Below, one piece after another: positions 7,754-14,363 of a DNA stretch of 34,264 nt. The DNA comes from an uncultured Oscillospiraceae bacterium (GTDB taxonomy: Bacteria; Bacillota; Clostridia; Oscillospirales; Oscillospiraceae), in contig CAKUJA010000008.1 of NCBI GenBank assembly GCA_934661135.1, positions 1 to 34,264 of the forward strand, read 5' to 3'. A program made the position numbers and the translations under genes. The notes beneath the pieces were generated by a model. The model ran no database searches and was not told the DNA's origin. It saw nothing but the letters and a program-made list of their open reading frames with translations. The stretch's first letter is position 1. Every line of letters begins with the position of its first letter.

Positions 7754-7822
7754 GGTACGCCAGACACGATTTACCTCTCCGGGGCATAAACTTCGAACCG
7801 TATCGGGCAATAAAAATGCCCA
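7750..7822. repeat. 73-bp long-range direct repeat, copy A (tRNA-end-like)
   Basis: Identical at 69 of 73 positions to 27072-27144 in the same orientation. It begins TTTTGGTACGCC, followed after a few bases by GATTTACC. The GGTACGCC...CACGATT part matches the 3' end (complement of the CCA side, acceptor and T-stem) of the tRNA-Arg half at 7846. Each copy is immediately preceded by a hairpin terminator. I interpret it as a degenerate attachment-site product. Confidence 0.75.
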
Positions 7823-7845
7823 CCCCGGTAGGGTGGGTATTTTTA
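7812..7845. terminator. Bidirectional terminator adjoining the tRNA-Arg half
   Basis: AAAAATGCCCACCC (7812-7825) pairs with GGGTGGGTATTTTT through a 14-bp stem with one G-U pair. It lies directly 3' of the tRNA half on the minus strand, so it probably was the natural terminator of that tRNA gene. Confidence 0.8.
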
Positions 7846-7891
7846 TGGTACGCCCGACACGATTCGAACGTGCGACCTACAGAGTCGGAGT
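7846..7891 (-). other. 3' half of tRNA-Arg(CCG): integrase attachment-site remnant
   Basis: Read on the minus strand, these 46 bases fold as tRNA positions 31-76. They give anticodon loop CTCCGAC (anticodon CCG, with U33), the 3' anticodon strand TCTGT, variable loop AGGTC, T-arm GCACG-TTCGAAT-CGTGT, acceptor strand CGGGCGT, discriminator A and CCA. Upstream of position 31 the sequence (GAAA) can no longer pair with the anticodon strand, so tRNA identity stops sharply inside the anticodon stem. That is where many tyrosine integrases cross over. It is not a functional tRNA; it is what integration into a tRNA-Arg gene leaves at one end. Confidence 0.75.
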
Positions 7892-8026
7892 TTTCAGGCG
7901 CATCCTGATAAAATGCTGTGTTTTCAAGGAATGTCCAGCTTTCGATGAAAACGTCCGTCTTTTCTGAATTGTTGCAAAATCATTGAAAGCACTAGACAAA
8001 CCGGCTTTTAAGGTTTCGCGGACAAT

Positions 8027-8045
8027 AGTAGTCAAACAGTAGTCA
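8027..8045. repeat. Tandem AGTAGTCA boxes (possible integrase arm sites)
   Basis: AGTAGTCA occurs at 8027-8034 and 8038-8045, 11 bp apart, on the far side of the tRNA half from the integrase gene. Short direct repeats near an attachment core are often integrase arm-binding sites; this is position-based inference only. Confidence 0.3.
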
Positions 8046-8053
8046 GATGCAAA

Positions 8054-9571
8054 TTATGGTTTTGGCTGAGTGATTCGCTTTTGCTGCAATTCTGCGCGGA
8101 GGAGAATACCGAGTATCAGGCAGAAGTCCGGGTTCTTGAGGTCGCAGCCGAGCATCTGTGTGATGTGGGCGAGGCGATCCAGCAGCGTCGAGCGGTGCAG
8201 ATACAGAGCCGCCGCCGTTTTGGTGACGGAAAGGTTGTTGTCGAGATAGACGCGCAGCGTCTCCAGATACGAGACCTGCGAGTTTTCGTCGTGCGCTTTC
8301 AGTTTCTTCAGCCCGTCCGGGTAATAGACCCAGGAAGGCCTGCCTGCCAGCGCACCGGAGAGCAGCTGCGGCAGCAGATAGTCCTGAAAGTAAAAGACTG
8401 TACAGCTTCCATCCTGCAAAAGTCCGTTTTGCAGCGCGCTGGACGCTTGAAACCACGCCTGATTGGCCTCATACAGATTGGAAAATGCGCCGGATACGCC
8501 GCAGATCAGACCAAGTTTGTCCAAAAGCGGCAGAAGCTGCGTTGTCGTCTCGCGTTCGGCCTGCGCGGCGGGCAGAAACGCGGCGACGGTGCGCTCAAAC
8601 TCAAATGCCATCGCGCCGGGGTGCCGTTCCTCCAACGCGGCGGACAGATACGCGCCGGGCAGCGGAGCCGCGCCGAGCTTCGGCTGAAGGCGAACGCAGA
8701 CCCATTCCGTTTGTCCGTTTTCCTGACTGAGTGCCCGCCGCAGCTCAAAATCGACCGGCTGCCCGGCAATGACGCTGCGCAGTGCGCGGCGAACGGCAGA
8801 CCGGGTGCTGGCAAGCACCGGGTTTTGCTGGATCGCCTGCCGCAGGAGCTTAACCAGAAAAACCGCAAGAGAACGGTCAGAGTCCCGAAGCGGGCGGAAG
8901 GCTTCAAAGATCGTCAGACAGCCGAGGTATTCTTCCTGATCGAACACATTGACCGACAGCGTCCGTGTGTCCTGCAGTTCCAGCAGCAGCGGCTCATGCA
9001 CATGGGTGGAAAGGTCGTGCAGAGACAGAAATGTTGCCATTTTCTCCGCATCAAACGTCTCGGTATCCAGCCGAATGCCGAGATCTTTTTGAAAGTATTC
9101 CTCATCTGTCACGGCAAGGTAACGGAAATCTGAGCCGATCAGCTGCATAGGGTTGCCGAAAATGCTGCGGCTGACCTCCAGCATCTGCGGCAGATTCGCG
9201 CCGTGGCGGAGAATGTGCCACAGCTTTTCTTCCCACGCCTCGTATCGGTCAAAAATGCGCTGCACCAGATTGAACACCCGGAAAATATCCGTATCTGCCT
9301 CGACCACGATCACGCTGCACCGATCATAGAACGCCGTCAGATTCCAGTGCTGCCCGAGGCAGACAAGGCATACATTTTCGCTCAGCGACGGACGCACGGG
9401 CAGATGGTCGGCAGAACAGACGTAGACACGATTTTTCTCAAACGTCTGCGTCCGGTCGAGATAAAACTCCGGGCGGCTCAGCGCCAGCTCCATACTGCCC
9501 GCGCCGTGCAGCTCGACGGCCTTCAGCTCCTCCTTCAGTCTCCAATAGAGAATGTCCGCGCACAGCTTCAT
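8054..9571 (-). CDS. PucR-type transcriptional activator
   Basis: A 505-aa regulator with the PucR layout: a long N-terminal sensory region (about 1-300), a central GGDEF-like/CdaR region, and a C-terminal PucR helix-turn-helix around 440-495 (YLETLRVYLDNNLSVTKTAA then LHRSTLLDRLAHI). Relatives activate purine, sugar-acid or amino-acid catabolic operons. The ATG at 9571 is chosen for the strong GGAGGAGG site before it; an upstream in-frame ATG would place the promoter inside the gene. It is divergent from the GcvT-like operon, with three copies of a palindromic site between them, so it very likely controls that operon and itself. It has a perfect promoter, whereas the operon promoter lacks a good -35, as expected for an activator target. 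Confidence 0.87.
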   Translation of the reverse strand: MKLCADILYWRLKEELKAVELHGAGSMELALSRPEFYLDRTQTFEKNRVYVCSADHLPVRPSLSENVCLVCLGQHWNLTAFYDRCSVIVVEADTDIFRVFNLVQRIFDRYEAWEEKLWHILRHGANLPQMLEVSRSIFGNPMQLIGSDFRYLAVTDEEYFQKDLGIRLDTETFDAEKMATFLSLHDLSTHVHEPLLLELQDTRTLSVNVFDQEEYLGCLTIFEAFRPLRDSDRSLAVFLVKLLRQAIQQNPVLASTRSAVRRALRSVIAGQPVDFELRRALSQENGQTEWVCVRLQPKLGAAPLPGAYLSAALEERHPGAMAFEFERTVAAFLPAAQAERETTTQLLPLLDKLGLICGVSGAFSNLYEANQAWFQASSALQNGLLQDGSCTVFYFQDYLLPQLLSGALAGRPSWVYYPDGLKKLKAHDENSQVSYLETLRVYLDNNLSVTKTAAALYLHRSTLLDRLAHITQMLGCDLKNPDFCLILGILLRAELQQKRITQPKP

Positions 9572-9604
9572 GGAGCCTCCTCCAATCATATTTTTTCGAT
9601 TCTT

Positions 9605-9633
9605 ATTATATTCCAACGGATAGTCTCTGTCAA
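9605..9633 (-). promoter_or_regulatory. Perfect-consensus promoter of the PucR-type regulator
   Basis: On the minus strand TTGACA (9628-9633) and TATAAT (9605-9610) with a 17-bp spacer. Operator copy 1 begins about 10 bp upstream of the -35 box. Confidence 0.88.
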
Positions 9634-9642
9634 CGAAACGCC

Positions 9643-9748
9643 CGTACAAATTGTAGGAGATGCACTGACCAAGAGCATAATAATCGCCACTTTGCACAAA
9701 AACAACACGTACAAATTGTATGATTTATCGCCGTACAAACTGTACGGC
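9643..9748. promoter_or_regulatory. Three palindromic operators between the divergent PucR and GcvT-operon promoters
   Basis: The near-palindrome CGTACAAAYTGTA occurs three times, with 11-bp cores at 9645-9655, 9710-9720 and 9734-9744. The third is extended to a perfect GCCGTACA-AAC-TGTACGGC (9730-9748). Centres are 65 and 24 bp apart. Copies 2 and 3 sit about 75-100 bp upstream of the expected start of the plus-strand operon, an activator position; copy 1 is next to the regulator's own promoter. They are the likely binding sites of the adjacent PucR-type protein. Confidence 0.75.
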
Positions 9749-9803
9749 GCAAAGCGGCAAAAACCGCGCAATTTGCAGCATTTTCGCAGCACACGCTGTT
9801 TTT

Positions 9804-9809
9804 TATAAT
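9804..9809 (+). promoter_or_regulatory. -10 box of the GcvT-like operon (poor -35)
   Basis: A perfect TATAAT, 37 bases before the ATG at 9846. The hexamer at the right distance upstream is TTTTCG, a poor match to TTGACA, so initiation probably needs an activator. Confidence 0.55.
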
Positions 9810-9845
9810 AAAGGTATCGTAGAAAAAAGGAACAGGAGGAATACC

Positions 9846-11066
9846 ATGCTAAAGGAAAAACTGGAGCAGCGGAAATGCTTCCCGACCGCGTGGGGCAAGC
9901 TCATCACGGAGGAAGAAGCCTACCGGCAGCTCAACCGGCAGATCGCAGCCATGACCGCGAATCTGTTTCAGGTCATGCGCATCTTTGAGCCGAGCTGGGA
10001 AAAGCGTACAGAAGCCATCTGCGACATCGCCAACATGATGAACATGGCCGTCGCGGGTACGCCGGAGGAGCAGAAGGACTATGTCAATGCATCGCTCTAT
10101 GAGGCGTTCAACATCCCGGAGCTGTGCGAAAAATCGAGCTGGCTCGGCGGCATCACCGGCGACTCCGGCGACGAGTGGGAGAACATGGCCGGCCGCGTCG
10201 TGCAGTTCACGCGCAACCGCGTGGAAAAGGAACTCGACACCTGTCCGTGGGACATCGTCGGCAGTGAGCTGTGCAACATGACGACCAGTATGTTCACGGC
10301 AAACTTTGACTTAGCTTCGTCTAAGGGCACGGAGAACGAGGTCGCACTCAATATGTGCCAGGCGCGCGGCTGCGGCAACAAGCACTGCCGCGTCGTGGCA
10401 GAGCGCCGCGACGTCTATAACCTCCCAAAGCAGGGGTGGCTCGATCATATGCAGCAGCCCGTCGATCCCATCCACGACACGCCGCGCGAGCGCATGGTCA
10501 AGGAGGGGCAGTGTTTGCGCAACGGTCAGTACACGCAAAATTTTGGCGAGGAAACGTCGCTCGAAAAAGCCTATCACTGGGTCGCGCAGATGGGCTGGGT
10601 CTGGTCGATCCAGTTCCCAATGATGGCAATCAAGGACATGGCGCCCGACGAGGATGAGTTCCTGCGCGTGTTCCGCATCGTCTTTGCCACGGCAGGCAAG
10701 AATCAGTTCATCGATCCGTTCGCCAAGGAGGGGCTGCGCAGCTACCTCGGCGTGCCGCATGAGATGGACGAGAATGACGGCCGGATCCTCGGTGGATATA
10801 TCCGCTATATGCTCGACGTGCAGCAGGTGCCGTATGAGATGGTGCGCTGGACGAAGGACGAGACCTGGATCAAGGTCAAGTCGGAGGACTTTACGGCGCG
10901 CTATGAAATGGCACCGCTCGATGAGCTGGTCGACGCCTACGAAGCGCAGTGGAACGGCGCGGCGAAGACGCTCGTCAGTCCGGAATGGTCGTGCGTCATT
11001 GAAGACCGCAACGAAGAAGATATGCTCATCAAGGTTATCCGCAAGGAAGACCTGCGGATGCTGTAA
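9846..11066 (+). CDS. Uncharacterised protein with C-x4-C-x4-C motif, first gene of the GcvT/SDR operon
   Basis: A 406-aa soluble protein I do not recognise. There is no signal peptide or membrane segment. It is rich in Trp and acidic residues. Residues 171-181 read CQARGCGNKHC, followed by RVVAERR. This resembles the Cys-containing end of V4R/ATC-hydrolase-like small-molecule domains (CxxxGxxxC then a beta strand), which suggests a ligand- or metal-binding module in the first half. The second half (about 230-406) is a separate alpha/beta region with GWVWSIQFPMM and an acidic C-terminus. The ATG follows AACAGGAGG at good spacing. It is 14 bases before the GcvT-like gene and clearly co-transcribed. 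A role as a substrate-binding or corrinoid/folate-handling partner of that methyltransferase is conceivable but unproven. Confidence 0.7.
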   Translation: MLKEKLEQRKCFPTAWGKLITEEEAYRQLNRQIAAMTANLFQVMRIFEPSWEKRTEAICDIANMMNMAVAGTPEEQKDYVNASLYEAFNIPELCEKSSWLGGITGDSGDEWENMAGRVVQFTRNRVEKELDTCPWDIVGSELCNMTTSMFTANFDLASSKGTENEVALNMCQARGCGNKHCRVVAERRDVYNLPKQGWLDHMQQPVDPIHDTPRERMVKEGQCLRNGQYTQNFGEETSLEKAYHWVAQMGWVWSIQFPMMAIKDMAPDEDEFLRVFRIVFATAGKNQFIDPFAKEGLRSYLGVPHEMDENDGRILGGYIRYMLDVQQVPYEMVRWTKDETWIKVKSEDFTARYEMAPLDELVDAYEAQWNGAAKTLVSPEWSCVIEDRNEEDMLIKVIRKEDLRML

Positions 11067-11080
11067 GGAGGTGCCGAACG

Positions 11081-12070
11081 ATGTTATTCAGAGAAGATAA
11101 AGTCGCACGCGCCGATGCCGATGCTATCCGCAAGGGCGTGGGATTCTACCGCTGGACGCACGATCTCGTAGAAATTACCGGCAAGGACGCACTGGAAGTC
11201 TTGCAAAAAATCTATATCAGCGACATTTCCAAGGTCGCGGTCGGGCGCTCGAAATACACCGCCTCGCTGGACGAAACCGGCGAGATCATCGACGATGTGA
11301 TCGTCATGCACATGGCAGACGGTCTGTACTGGGTCTCCGACCTCTATGGTCCGCGTCTGCTGCCGTGGATCGAGCAGCACAAGGGCGAAGCCGACATTCA
11401 CGCGAAGATCATCACCTACGACTGGGATATGTACGCTGTGCAGGGGCCGGACAGTCTCAAAGCGATGAACACCATGCTGGACGCACCGGTCGACGATCTC
11501 AAGAGATTCGGCATCTGCGAGCGCAAGCTCGGCGACATCCCCGTCTACATCCACCGCTCCGGCTTCACCGGCGAAAACGGCTATGAAATTTACTCTGCCT
11601 TCGACAAGAGCGCAGAAATTCACGACCTGGCGCTGAAAGCCATCGAATCCGTCGGCGGCCGGGAGCTTCAGACGCTCGAGGTCTACGTCCGCTCCATCCC
11701 GATGGAAAAGGGTTTTGCGCTCAAGCAGGATTTCAAGCACCTGAGCCCATATGAATGCGGTCTCGGCTGGGCGGTCGCCGCCGATAAGGACTTCATCGGC
11801 AAGGAAGCGGCGCTGGCACGGAAAGAGCACCCGAAATACCGCATGGTCGGTCTGGAATTCTCCCGCGAATCGACCGAGGACATCTCCATCTGGGAGCGGG
11901 TATACTGGTATGGCGTGGAGGTCGGCCGCTGCGCGCAGACCATCTACGGGTACACGGTCGATAAAAACATCGGCTTTGCCACCGTTCGCGCGGACGTGCC
12001 CGACGGCGCGGAGCTGACCGTCGGCTGCAACGATTCGCCCGCTGTTGTCGTAAACAAGGTTTTCTGCTGA
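11081..12070 (+). CDS. GcvT/DmdA/LigM-like folate-dependent methyl or aminomethyl transferase
   Basis: A 329-aa member of the glycine-cleavage T-protein superfamily. These proteins move a C1 group from an amine, thioether or aryl-methoxy substrate to tetrahydrofolate. Visible signatures are the early GVGFYRWTHDLVEITGKDA, SLDETGEIIDDVIV with the conserved Asp pair at 71-72 (the catalytic Asp of GcvT), VQGPDS, and HRSGFTGENGYEIYS. The C-terminal barrel starts near FIGKEAAL, with GFATVRADVP late. No GcvH, GcvP or Lpd gene is present and the protein is not close to true GcvT, so glycine cleavage is unlikely. Demethylation of an O-, N- or S-methyl compound is the better guess. AAGGAGG precedes the ATG; the SDR gene follows after 10 bases. 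Confidence 0.83.
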   Translation: MLFREDKVARADADAIRKGVGFYRWTHDLVEITGKDALEVLQKIYISDISKVAVGRSKYTASLDETGEIIDDVIVMHMADGLYWVSDLYGPRLLPWIEQHKGEADIHAKIITYDWDMYAVQGPDSLKAMNTMLDAPVDDLKRFGICERKLGDIPVYIHRSGFTGENGYEIYSAFDKSAEIHDLALKAIESVGGRELQTLEVYVRSIPMEKGFALKQDFKHLSPYECGLGWAVAADKDFIGKEAALARKEHPKYRMVGLEFSRESTEDISIWERVYWYGVEVGRCAQTIYGYTVDKNIGFATVRADVPDGAELTVGCNDSPAVVVNKVFC

Positions 12071-12080
12071 GGAGGTCATT

Positions 12081-12842
12081 ATGGGAAGATTAGATGGTAA
12101 AGTCTGCATCGTGACCGGCGCTTCCGCCGGGATCGGGCGCGCCACGGCGGAGCTGTTCTGCCGCGAGGGCGCGAAGGTCGTGGCGGTCGCCCGCCGCGAA
12201 GAACGCCTGAAGGAGTTGGCCGAGGAATGCAAGGATGCTCCCGGTGAAATGACGTGGTACGCGGGCGACGTCGGCGACCCGGCGGCAGCCGTGGGCATGG
12301 TGAAAAAGGCAGTCGAGACGTTTGGACGACTGGACGTTGCCGTCAACTGCGCGGGCGTGATGGACGACAACACGGCCATCGCCGATATGTCCGACGAAAT
12401 GCTGGAAAAGACATTCCGCATCAATACGTTCGGCCTGATGTACGGCCTGCGCGAGGAATGCAAACAGTATCTGGCACAGGGCGACGGCGGTGTAATCGTC
12501 AACATTTGCTCCGTCGGCGCAACGCACCAGACTGCGGGCGCGGCCTACTGCGCGAGCAAGGGCGCGGTGCTGGCGGCGACGAAGAACACGGCGTTCATGT
12601 ACATGGAGGAGGGCATCCGCTGCAACGCGCTCTCGCCCGGCGGCGTCGTGACCGATATTCCGCTGGTCATGCCGCCCGCCGACGAGTTCGGCTTCGGCAG
12701 GACCAGCAAGCTGCTGGACTTCTCCGGCGAGCTGGCCATGCCGGAGGACTTGGCAGACGCGATTTTATTCCTTGCCAGCGACCAGTCCCGCTATGTGAAC
12801 GGCGAAGAACTCAAATGCGACGGCGGCTGGACGTGCTTCTGA
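12081..12842 (+). CDS. Short-chain dehydrogenase/reductase (SDR), classical type
   Basis: A 253-aa NAD(P)-dependent oxidoreductase. The Rossmann glycine motif TGASAGIG is at 12-19, NCAG at 89-92, and the catalytic tetrad is N115, S144, Y156 and K160 (in AAYCASK). The C-terminal LFLASDQSRYVNGEELKCDG is the usual classical-SDR ending. Arg residues follow the first strand (AVARREER), hinting at possible NADP use. It starts 10 bases after the GcvT-like gene with a GAGGAGG site, so it should act in the same pathway, probably oxidising a hydroxyl or reducing a carbonyl next to the C1-transfer step. Substrate cannot be read from sequence. Confidence 0.92.
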   Translation: MGRLDGKVCIVTGASAGIGRATAELFCREGAKVVAVARREERLKELAEECKDAPGEMTWYAGDVGDPAAAVGMVKKAVETFGRLDVAVNCAGVMDDNTAIADMSDEMLEKTFRINTFGLMYGLREECKQYLAQGDGGVIVNICSVGATHQTAGAAYCASKGAVLAATKNTAFMYMEEGIRCNALSPGGVVTDIPLVMPPADEFGFGRTSKLLDFSGELAMPEDLADAILFLASDQSRYVNGEELKCDGGWTCF

Positions 12843-13256
12843 AAGAATACAACGGAACGAGCTGGATTTCTATGACCGGCTGCTGGCGCTGGCCGGGGAA
12901 GCGGAGGATGAGGAGAGCGAGTTCTTCCGTGCGGGTCTCGCCTACGCCATGTCCAAGAAATTCGTGATCTACTTCACGCAGAAAAATGTTTCTCAGTTTG
13001 CGGAAAAGCACTGCCGCATCCTGTCCATCTCGCCCGGCTGCTATCTCACGCCCATGCACCAGAAGCTCATCGACAATCAGCCGGAAACGGCAGAAAACCA
13101 GCTCTATCTGATCCCCGCCGGGCGCTGGGGCCATCCGTACGAAATGGGCGCGCTGACTGCGTTCCTCTGCTCCCCCCCGGAGCTGGCTACATCAACGGCG
13201 TGGACATTCTCGCCGACGGCGGTCAGAACGCCGGAATCTTCGTTCCGCAGATTTGA
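12843..13256 (+). pseudogene. Second SDR, N-terminal half deleted and poly-C frameshift
   Basis: Immediately after the stop of the intact SDR, a different frame encodes the C-terminal half of another SDR. It has the catalytic AYAMSKK (Tyr-x3-Lys), then RILSISPGCYLTPM, RWGHPYEMGALTAFLCSP and, after a one-base frameshift, GYINGVDILADGGQNAGIF to a TGA at 13256. The shift lies in a run of seven C at 13172-13178; eight or five would restore the frame. The Rossmann glycine motif and catalytic Ser region are missing. The remnant differs clearly from the preceding SDR in its preserved residues, so it is the end of a second SDR gene, joined to the first by a deletion. Confidence 0.75.
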
Positions 13257-13266
13257 GAAAGACATG

Positions 13267-13302
13267 AAATGGGCGGCGCTCCGGTCGGAGCGCCGCCCAT
13301 TT
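13267..13302. terminator. Terminator between the SDR operon and the 70-aa gene
   Basis: A perfect 17-bp GC-rich stem (13267-13283 with 13286-13302) with a 2-base loop and short flanking A and T runs. It can serve both the plus-strand SDR operon and the minus-strand small gene. Confidence 0.8.
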
Positions 13303-13328
13303 TGAAGGGATGAAGCGTGTAAGATCAA

Positions 13329-13541
13329 TTATTCGATCGCCTGAAGCTCCTTGTCCAGCTCCTCCAGATGGGGCTTGAGGAACGCCGACTGCGGGAAGCT
13401 GGCGAGCTTGCGCAGCGTCAGACCGCCGACGAGCTTCATCTGCGGGTTCTTGGAAGCATCGGGGCTGTACTTGTCCAGTACGGCTGCCGCCGCCGGATTC
13501 TTCAGAATGTCCTTTACCTTGCTGTCGAGAGAAAATGCCAT
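13329..13541 (-). CDS. Small helical protein of unknown function (70 aa)
   Basis: A short but well-supported gene: GAGGAGG precedes the ATG at good spacing and a terminator follows. The protein is predicted all-helical, with LDSKVKDILKNPAAAAVLDK, a PDASKNPQMK loop, LTLRKLASFPQ and an acidic LEELDKELQAIE end. Similar small domains occur in Clostridia both as free ORFs and as the C-terminal tail of enzymes; no biochemical role is known to me. It converges on the SDR operon, so a link to it is only suggested by position. Confidence 0.7.
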   Translation of the reverse strand: MAFSLDSKVKDILKNPAAAAVLDKYSPDASKNPQMKLVGGLTLRKLASFPQSAFLKPHLEELDKELQAIE

Positions 13542-13764
13542 GAGAGTAACCTCCTCTTTTTTGATTCTCTGCTATTATTTTAGAGAATCCTGCGAAAAAA
13601 GGAAATCCTGCAAACTGGAGGATATCCCATGCCGTCATCCGTTTGAATTGTGGGGCAGGCGTATTCCTTCTTCAGCGGATATTTCCGATATAGCCGCTGC
13701 ATAAACGCATTCTTCGAGATCTTATCGCTGCGGCGGCAGGCACGCGGGAGCTTGCCGGGAATCT

Positions 13765-14223
13765 TTATAGCCGCAGTCCTTTGATATCCTTGATACGCGA
13801 CAAAATCATATTGCAGCTGCAGCTGAGCACACCAGGTAATGCGTCAATGACCGTGTGCAGAAACGTCTCCATTTCTTCGGAAGAAGCGGCAACAGCATGG
13901 ACGTGCAGCTTGTCTTTTCCCGTCACACGGTAGATCTGCGTGACGGTATCGTTTTGATGCAAGATCTCTGTGACCTCCGCCAGACAGCGCGGCGCTGTCT
14001 CAATTTCAAAATAGCAGGAGACTGCGCCGCTGATCTTCTGTGGGTTGATAACGGTCGTATATTCCTCAATAATTCCCTTTTGCTCCAAAGCCTGTATCCT
14101 GGCTTTTACCGCAACTCTTGATATGCCAATTTCTTCTCCAATATCAGAATAAGAACTGCGCGCATTCTCTATCAGCAGCCGCACGATCTTCTGATCCAAG
14201 CCGTCCAGTCCGTCCAAATACAT
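13765..14223 (-). CDS. Lrp/AsnC-family transcriptional regulator
   Basis: A 152-aa leucine-responsive-type regulator. An N-terminal winged HTH (LDQKIVRLLIENARSSYSDI, then GISRVAVKARIQALEQKGII) is followed by a linker and the ligand-binding RAM domain, with VTQIYRVTGKDKLHVHAVAA and the end DIKGLRL. Length and order are normal for the family, whose members bind amino acids and act as octamers. GGAGGG precedes the ATG at 14223. It is divergent from the MATE exporter across a 140-bp region with opposing promoters, so it likely regulates that exporter and itself. The 13.56-13.76 kb gap shows no gene I can name. Confidence 0.93.
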   Translation of the reverse strand: MYLDGLDGLDQKIVRLLIENARSSYSDIGEEIGISRVAVKARIQALEQKGIIEEYTTVINPQKISGAVSCYFEIETAPRCLAEVTEILHQNDTVTQIYRVTGKDKLHVHAVAASSEEMETFLHTVIDALPGVLSCSCNMILSRIKDIKGLRL

Positions 14224-14256
14224 ATTGCGCCCTCCGTGAGCATAATTCTTTCCCTC

Positions 14257-14285
14257 ATGATACCACTTTGCTTTCGGAAAGTAAA
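14257..14285 (-). promoter_or_regulatory. Promoter of the Lrp-type regulator
   Basis: Minus-strand TTTACT (14280-14285) and TATCAT (14257-14262), 17-bp spacer, about 35 bases before the ATG. Confidence 0.65.
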
Positions 14286-14292
14286 TACAATA

Positions 14293-14321
14293 TTGACTTA
14301 CTGCTTCTAAATCACTATAAT
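14293..14321 (+). promoter_or_regulatory. Promoter of the MATE exporter
   Basis: TTGACT (14293-14298) and TATAAT (14316-14321) with a 17-bp spacer, 43 bases before the ATG at 14364. It is only 7 bp from the opposing -35 of the Lrp-type gene, so one bound regulator could act on both. Confidence 0.8.
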
Positions 14322-14363
14322 GGTTTCGAAATGTAATATATTTCTTTCGTTATGGAGGAAGCC

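Noticed and set aside
7674..7967. 97-aa open frame containing VRPTRFERATYRVGV
   Set aside because: This peptide is the antisense translation of a tRNA 3' end, a well-known false ORF. The region is the terminator, repeat and tRNA half.
9572..9845. Riboswitch (for example glycine or SAM type) ahead of the GcvT-like operon
   Set aside because: The region is explained by two promoters and three protein-type palindromes; no riboswitch core or paired tandem structure was found.
11084..12505. 473-aa antisense frame across the GcvT-like and SDR genes
   Set aside because: Opposite strand of two conserved genes; no domain and no start signal.
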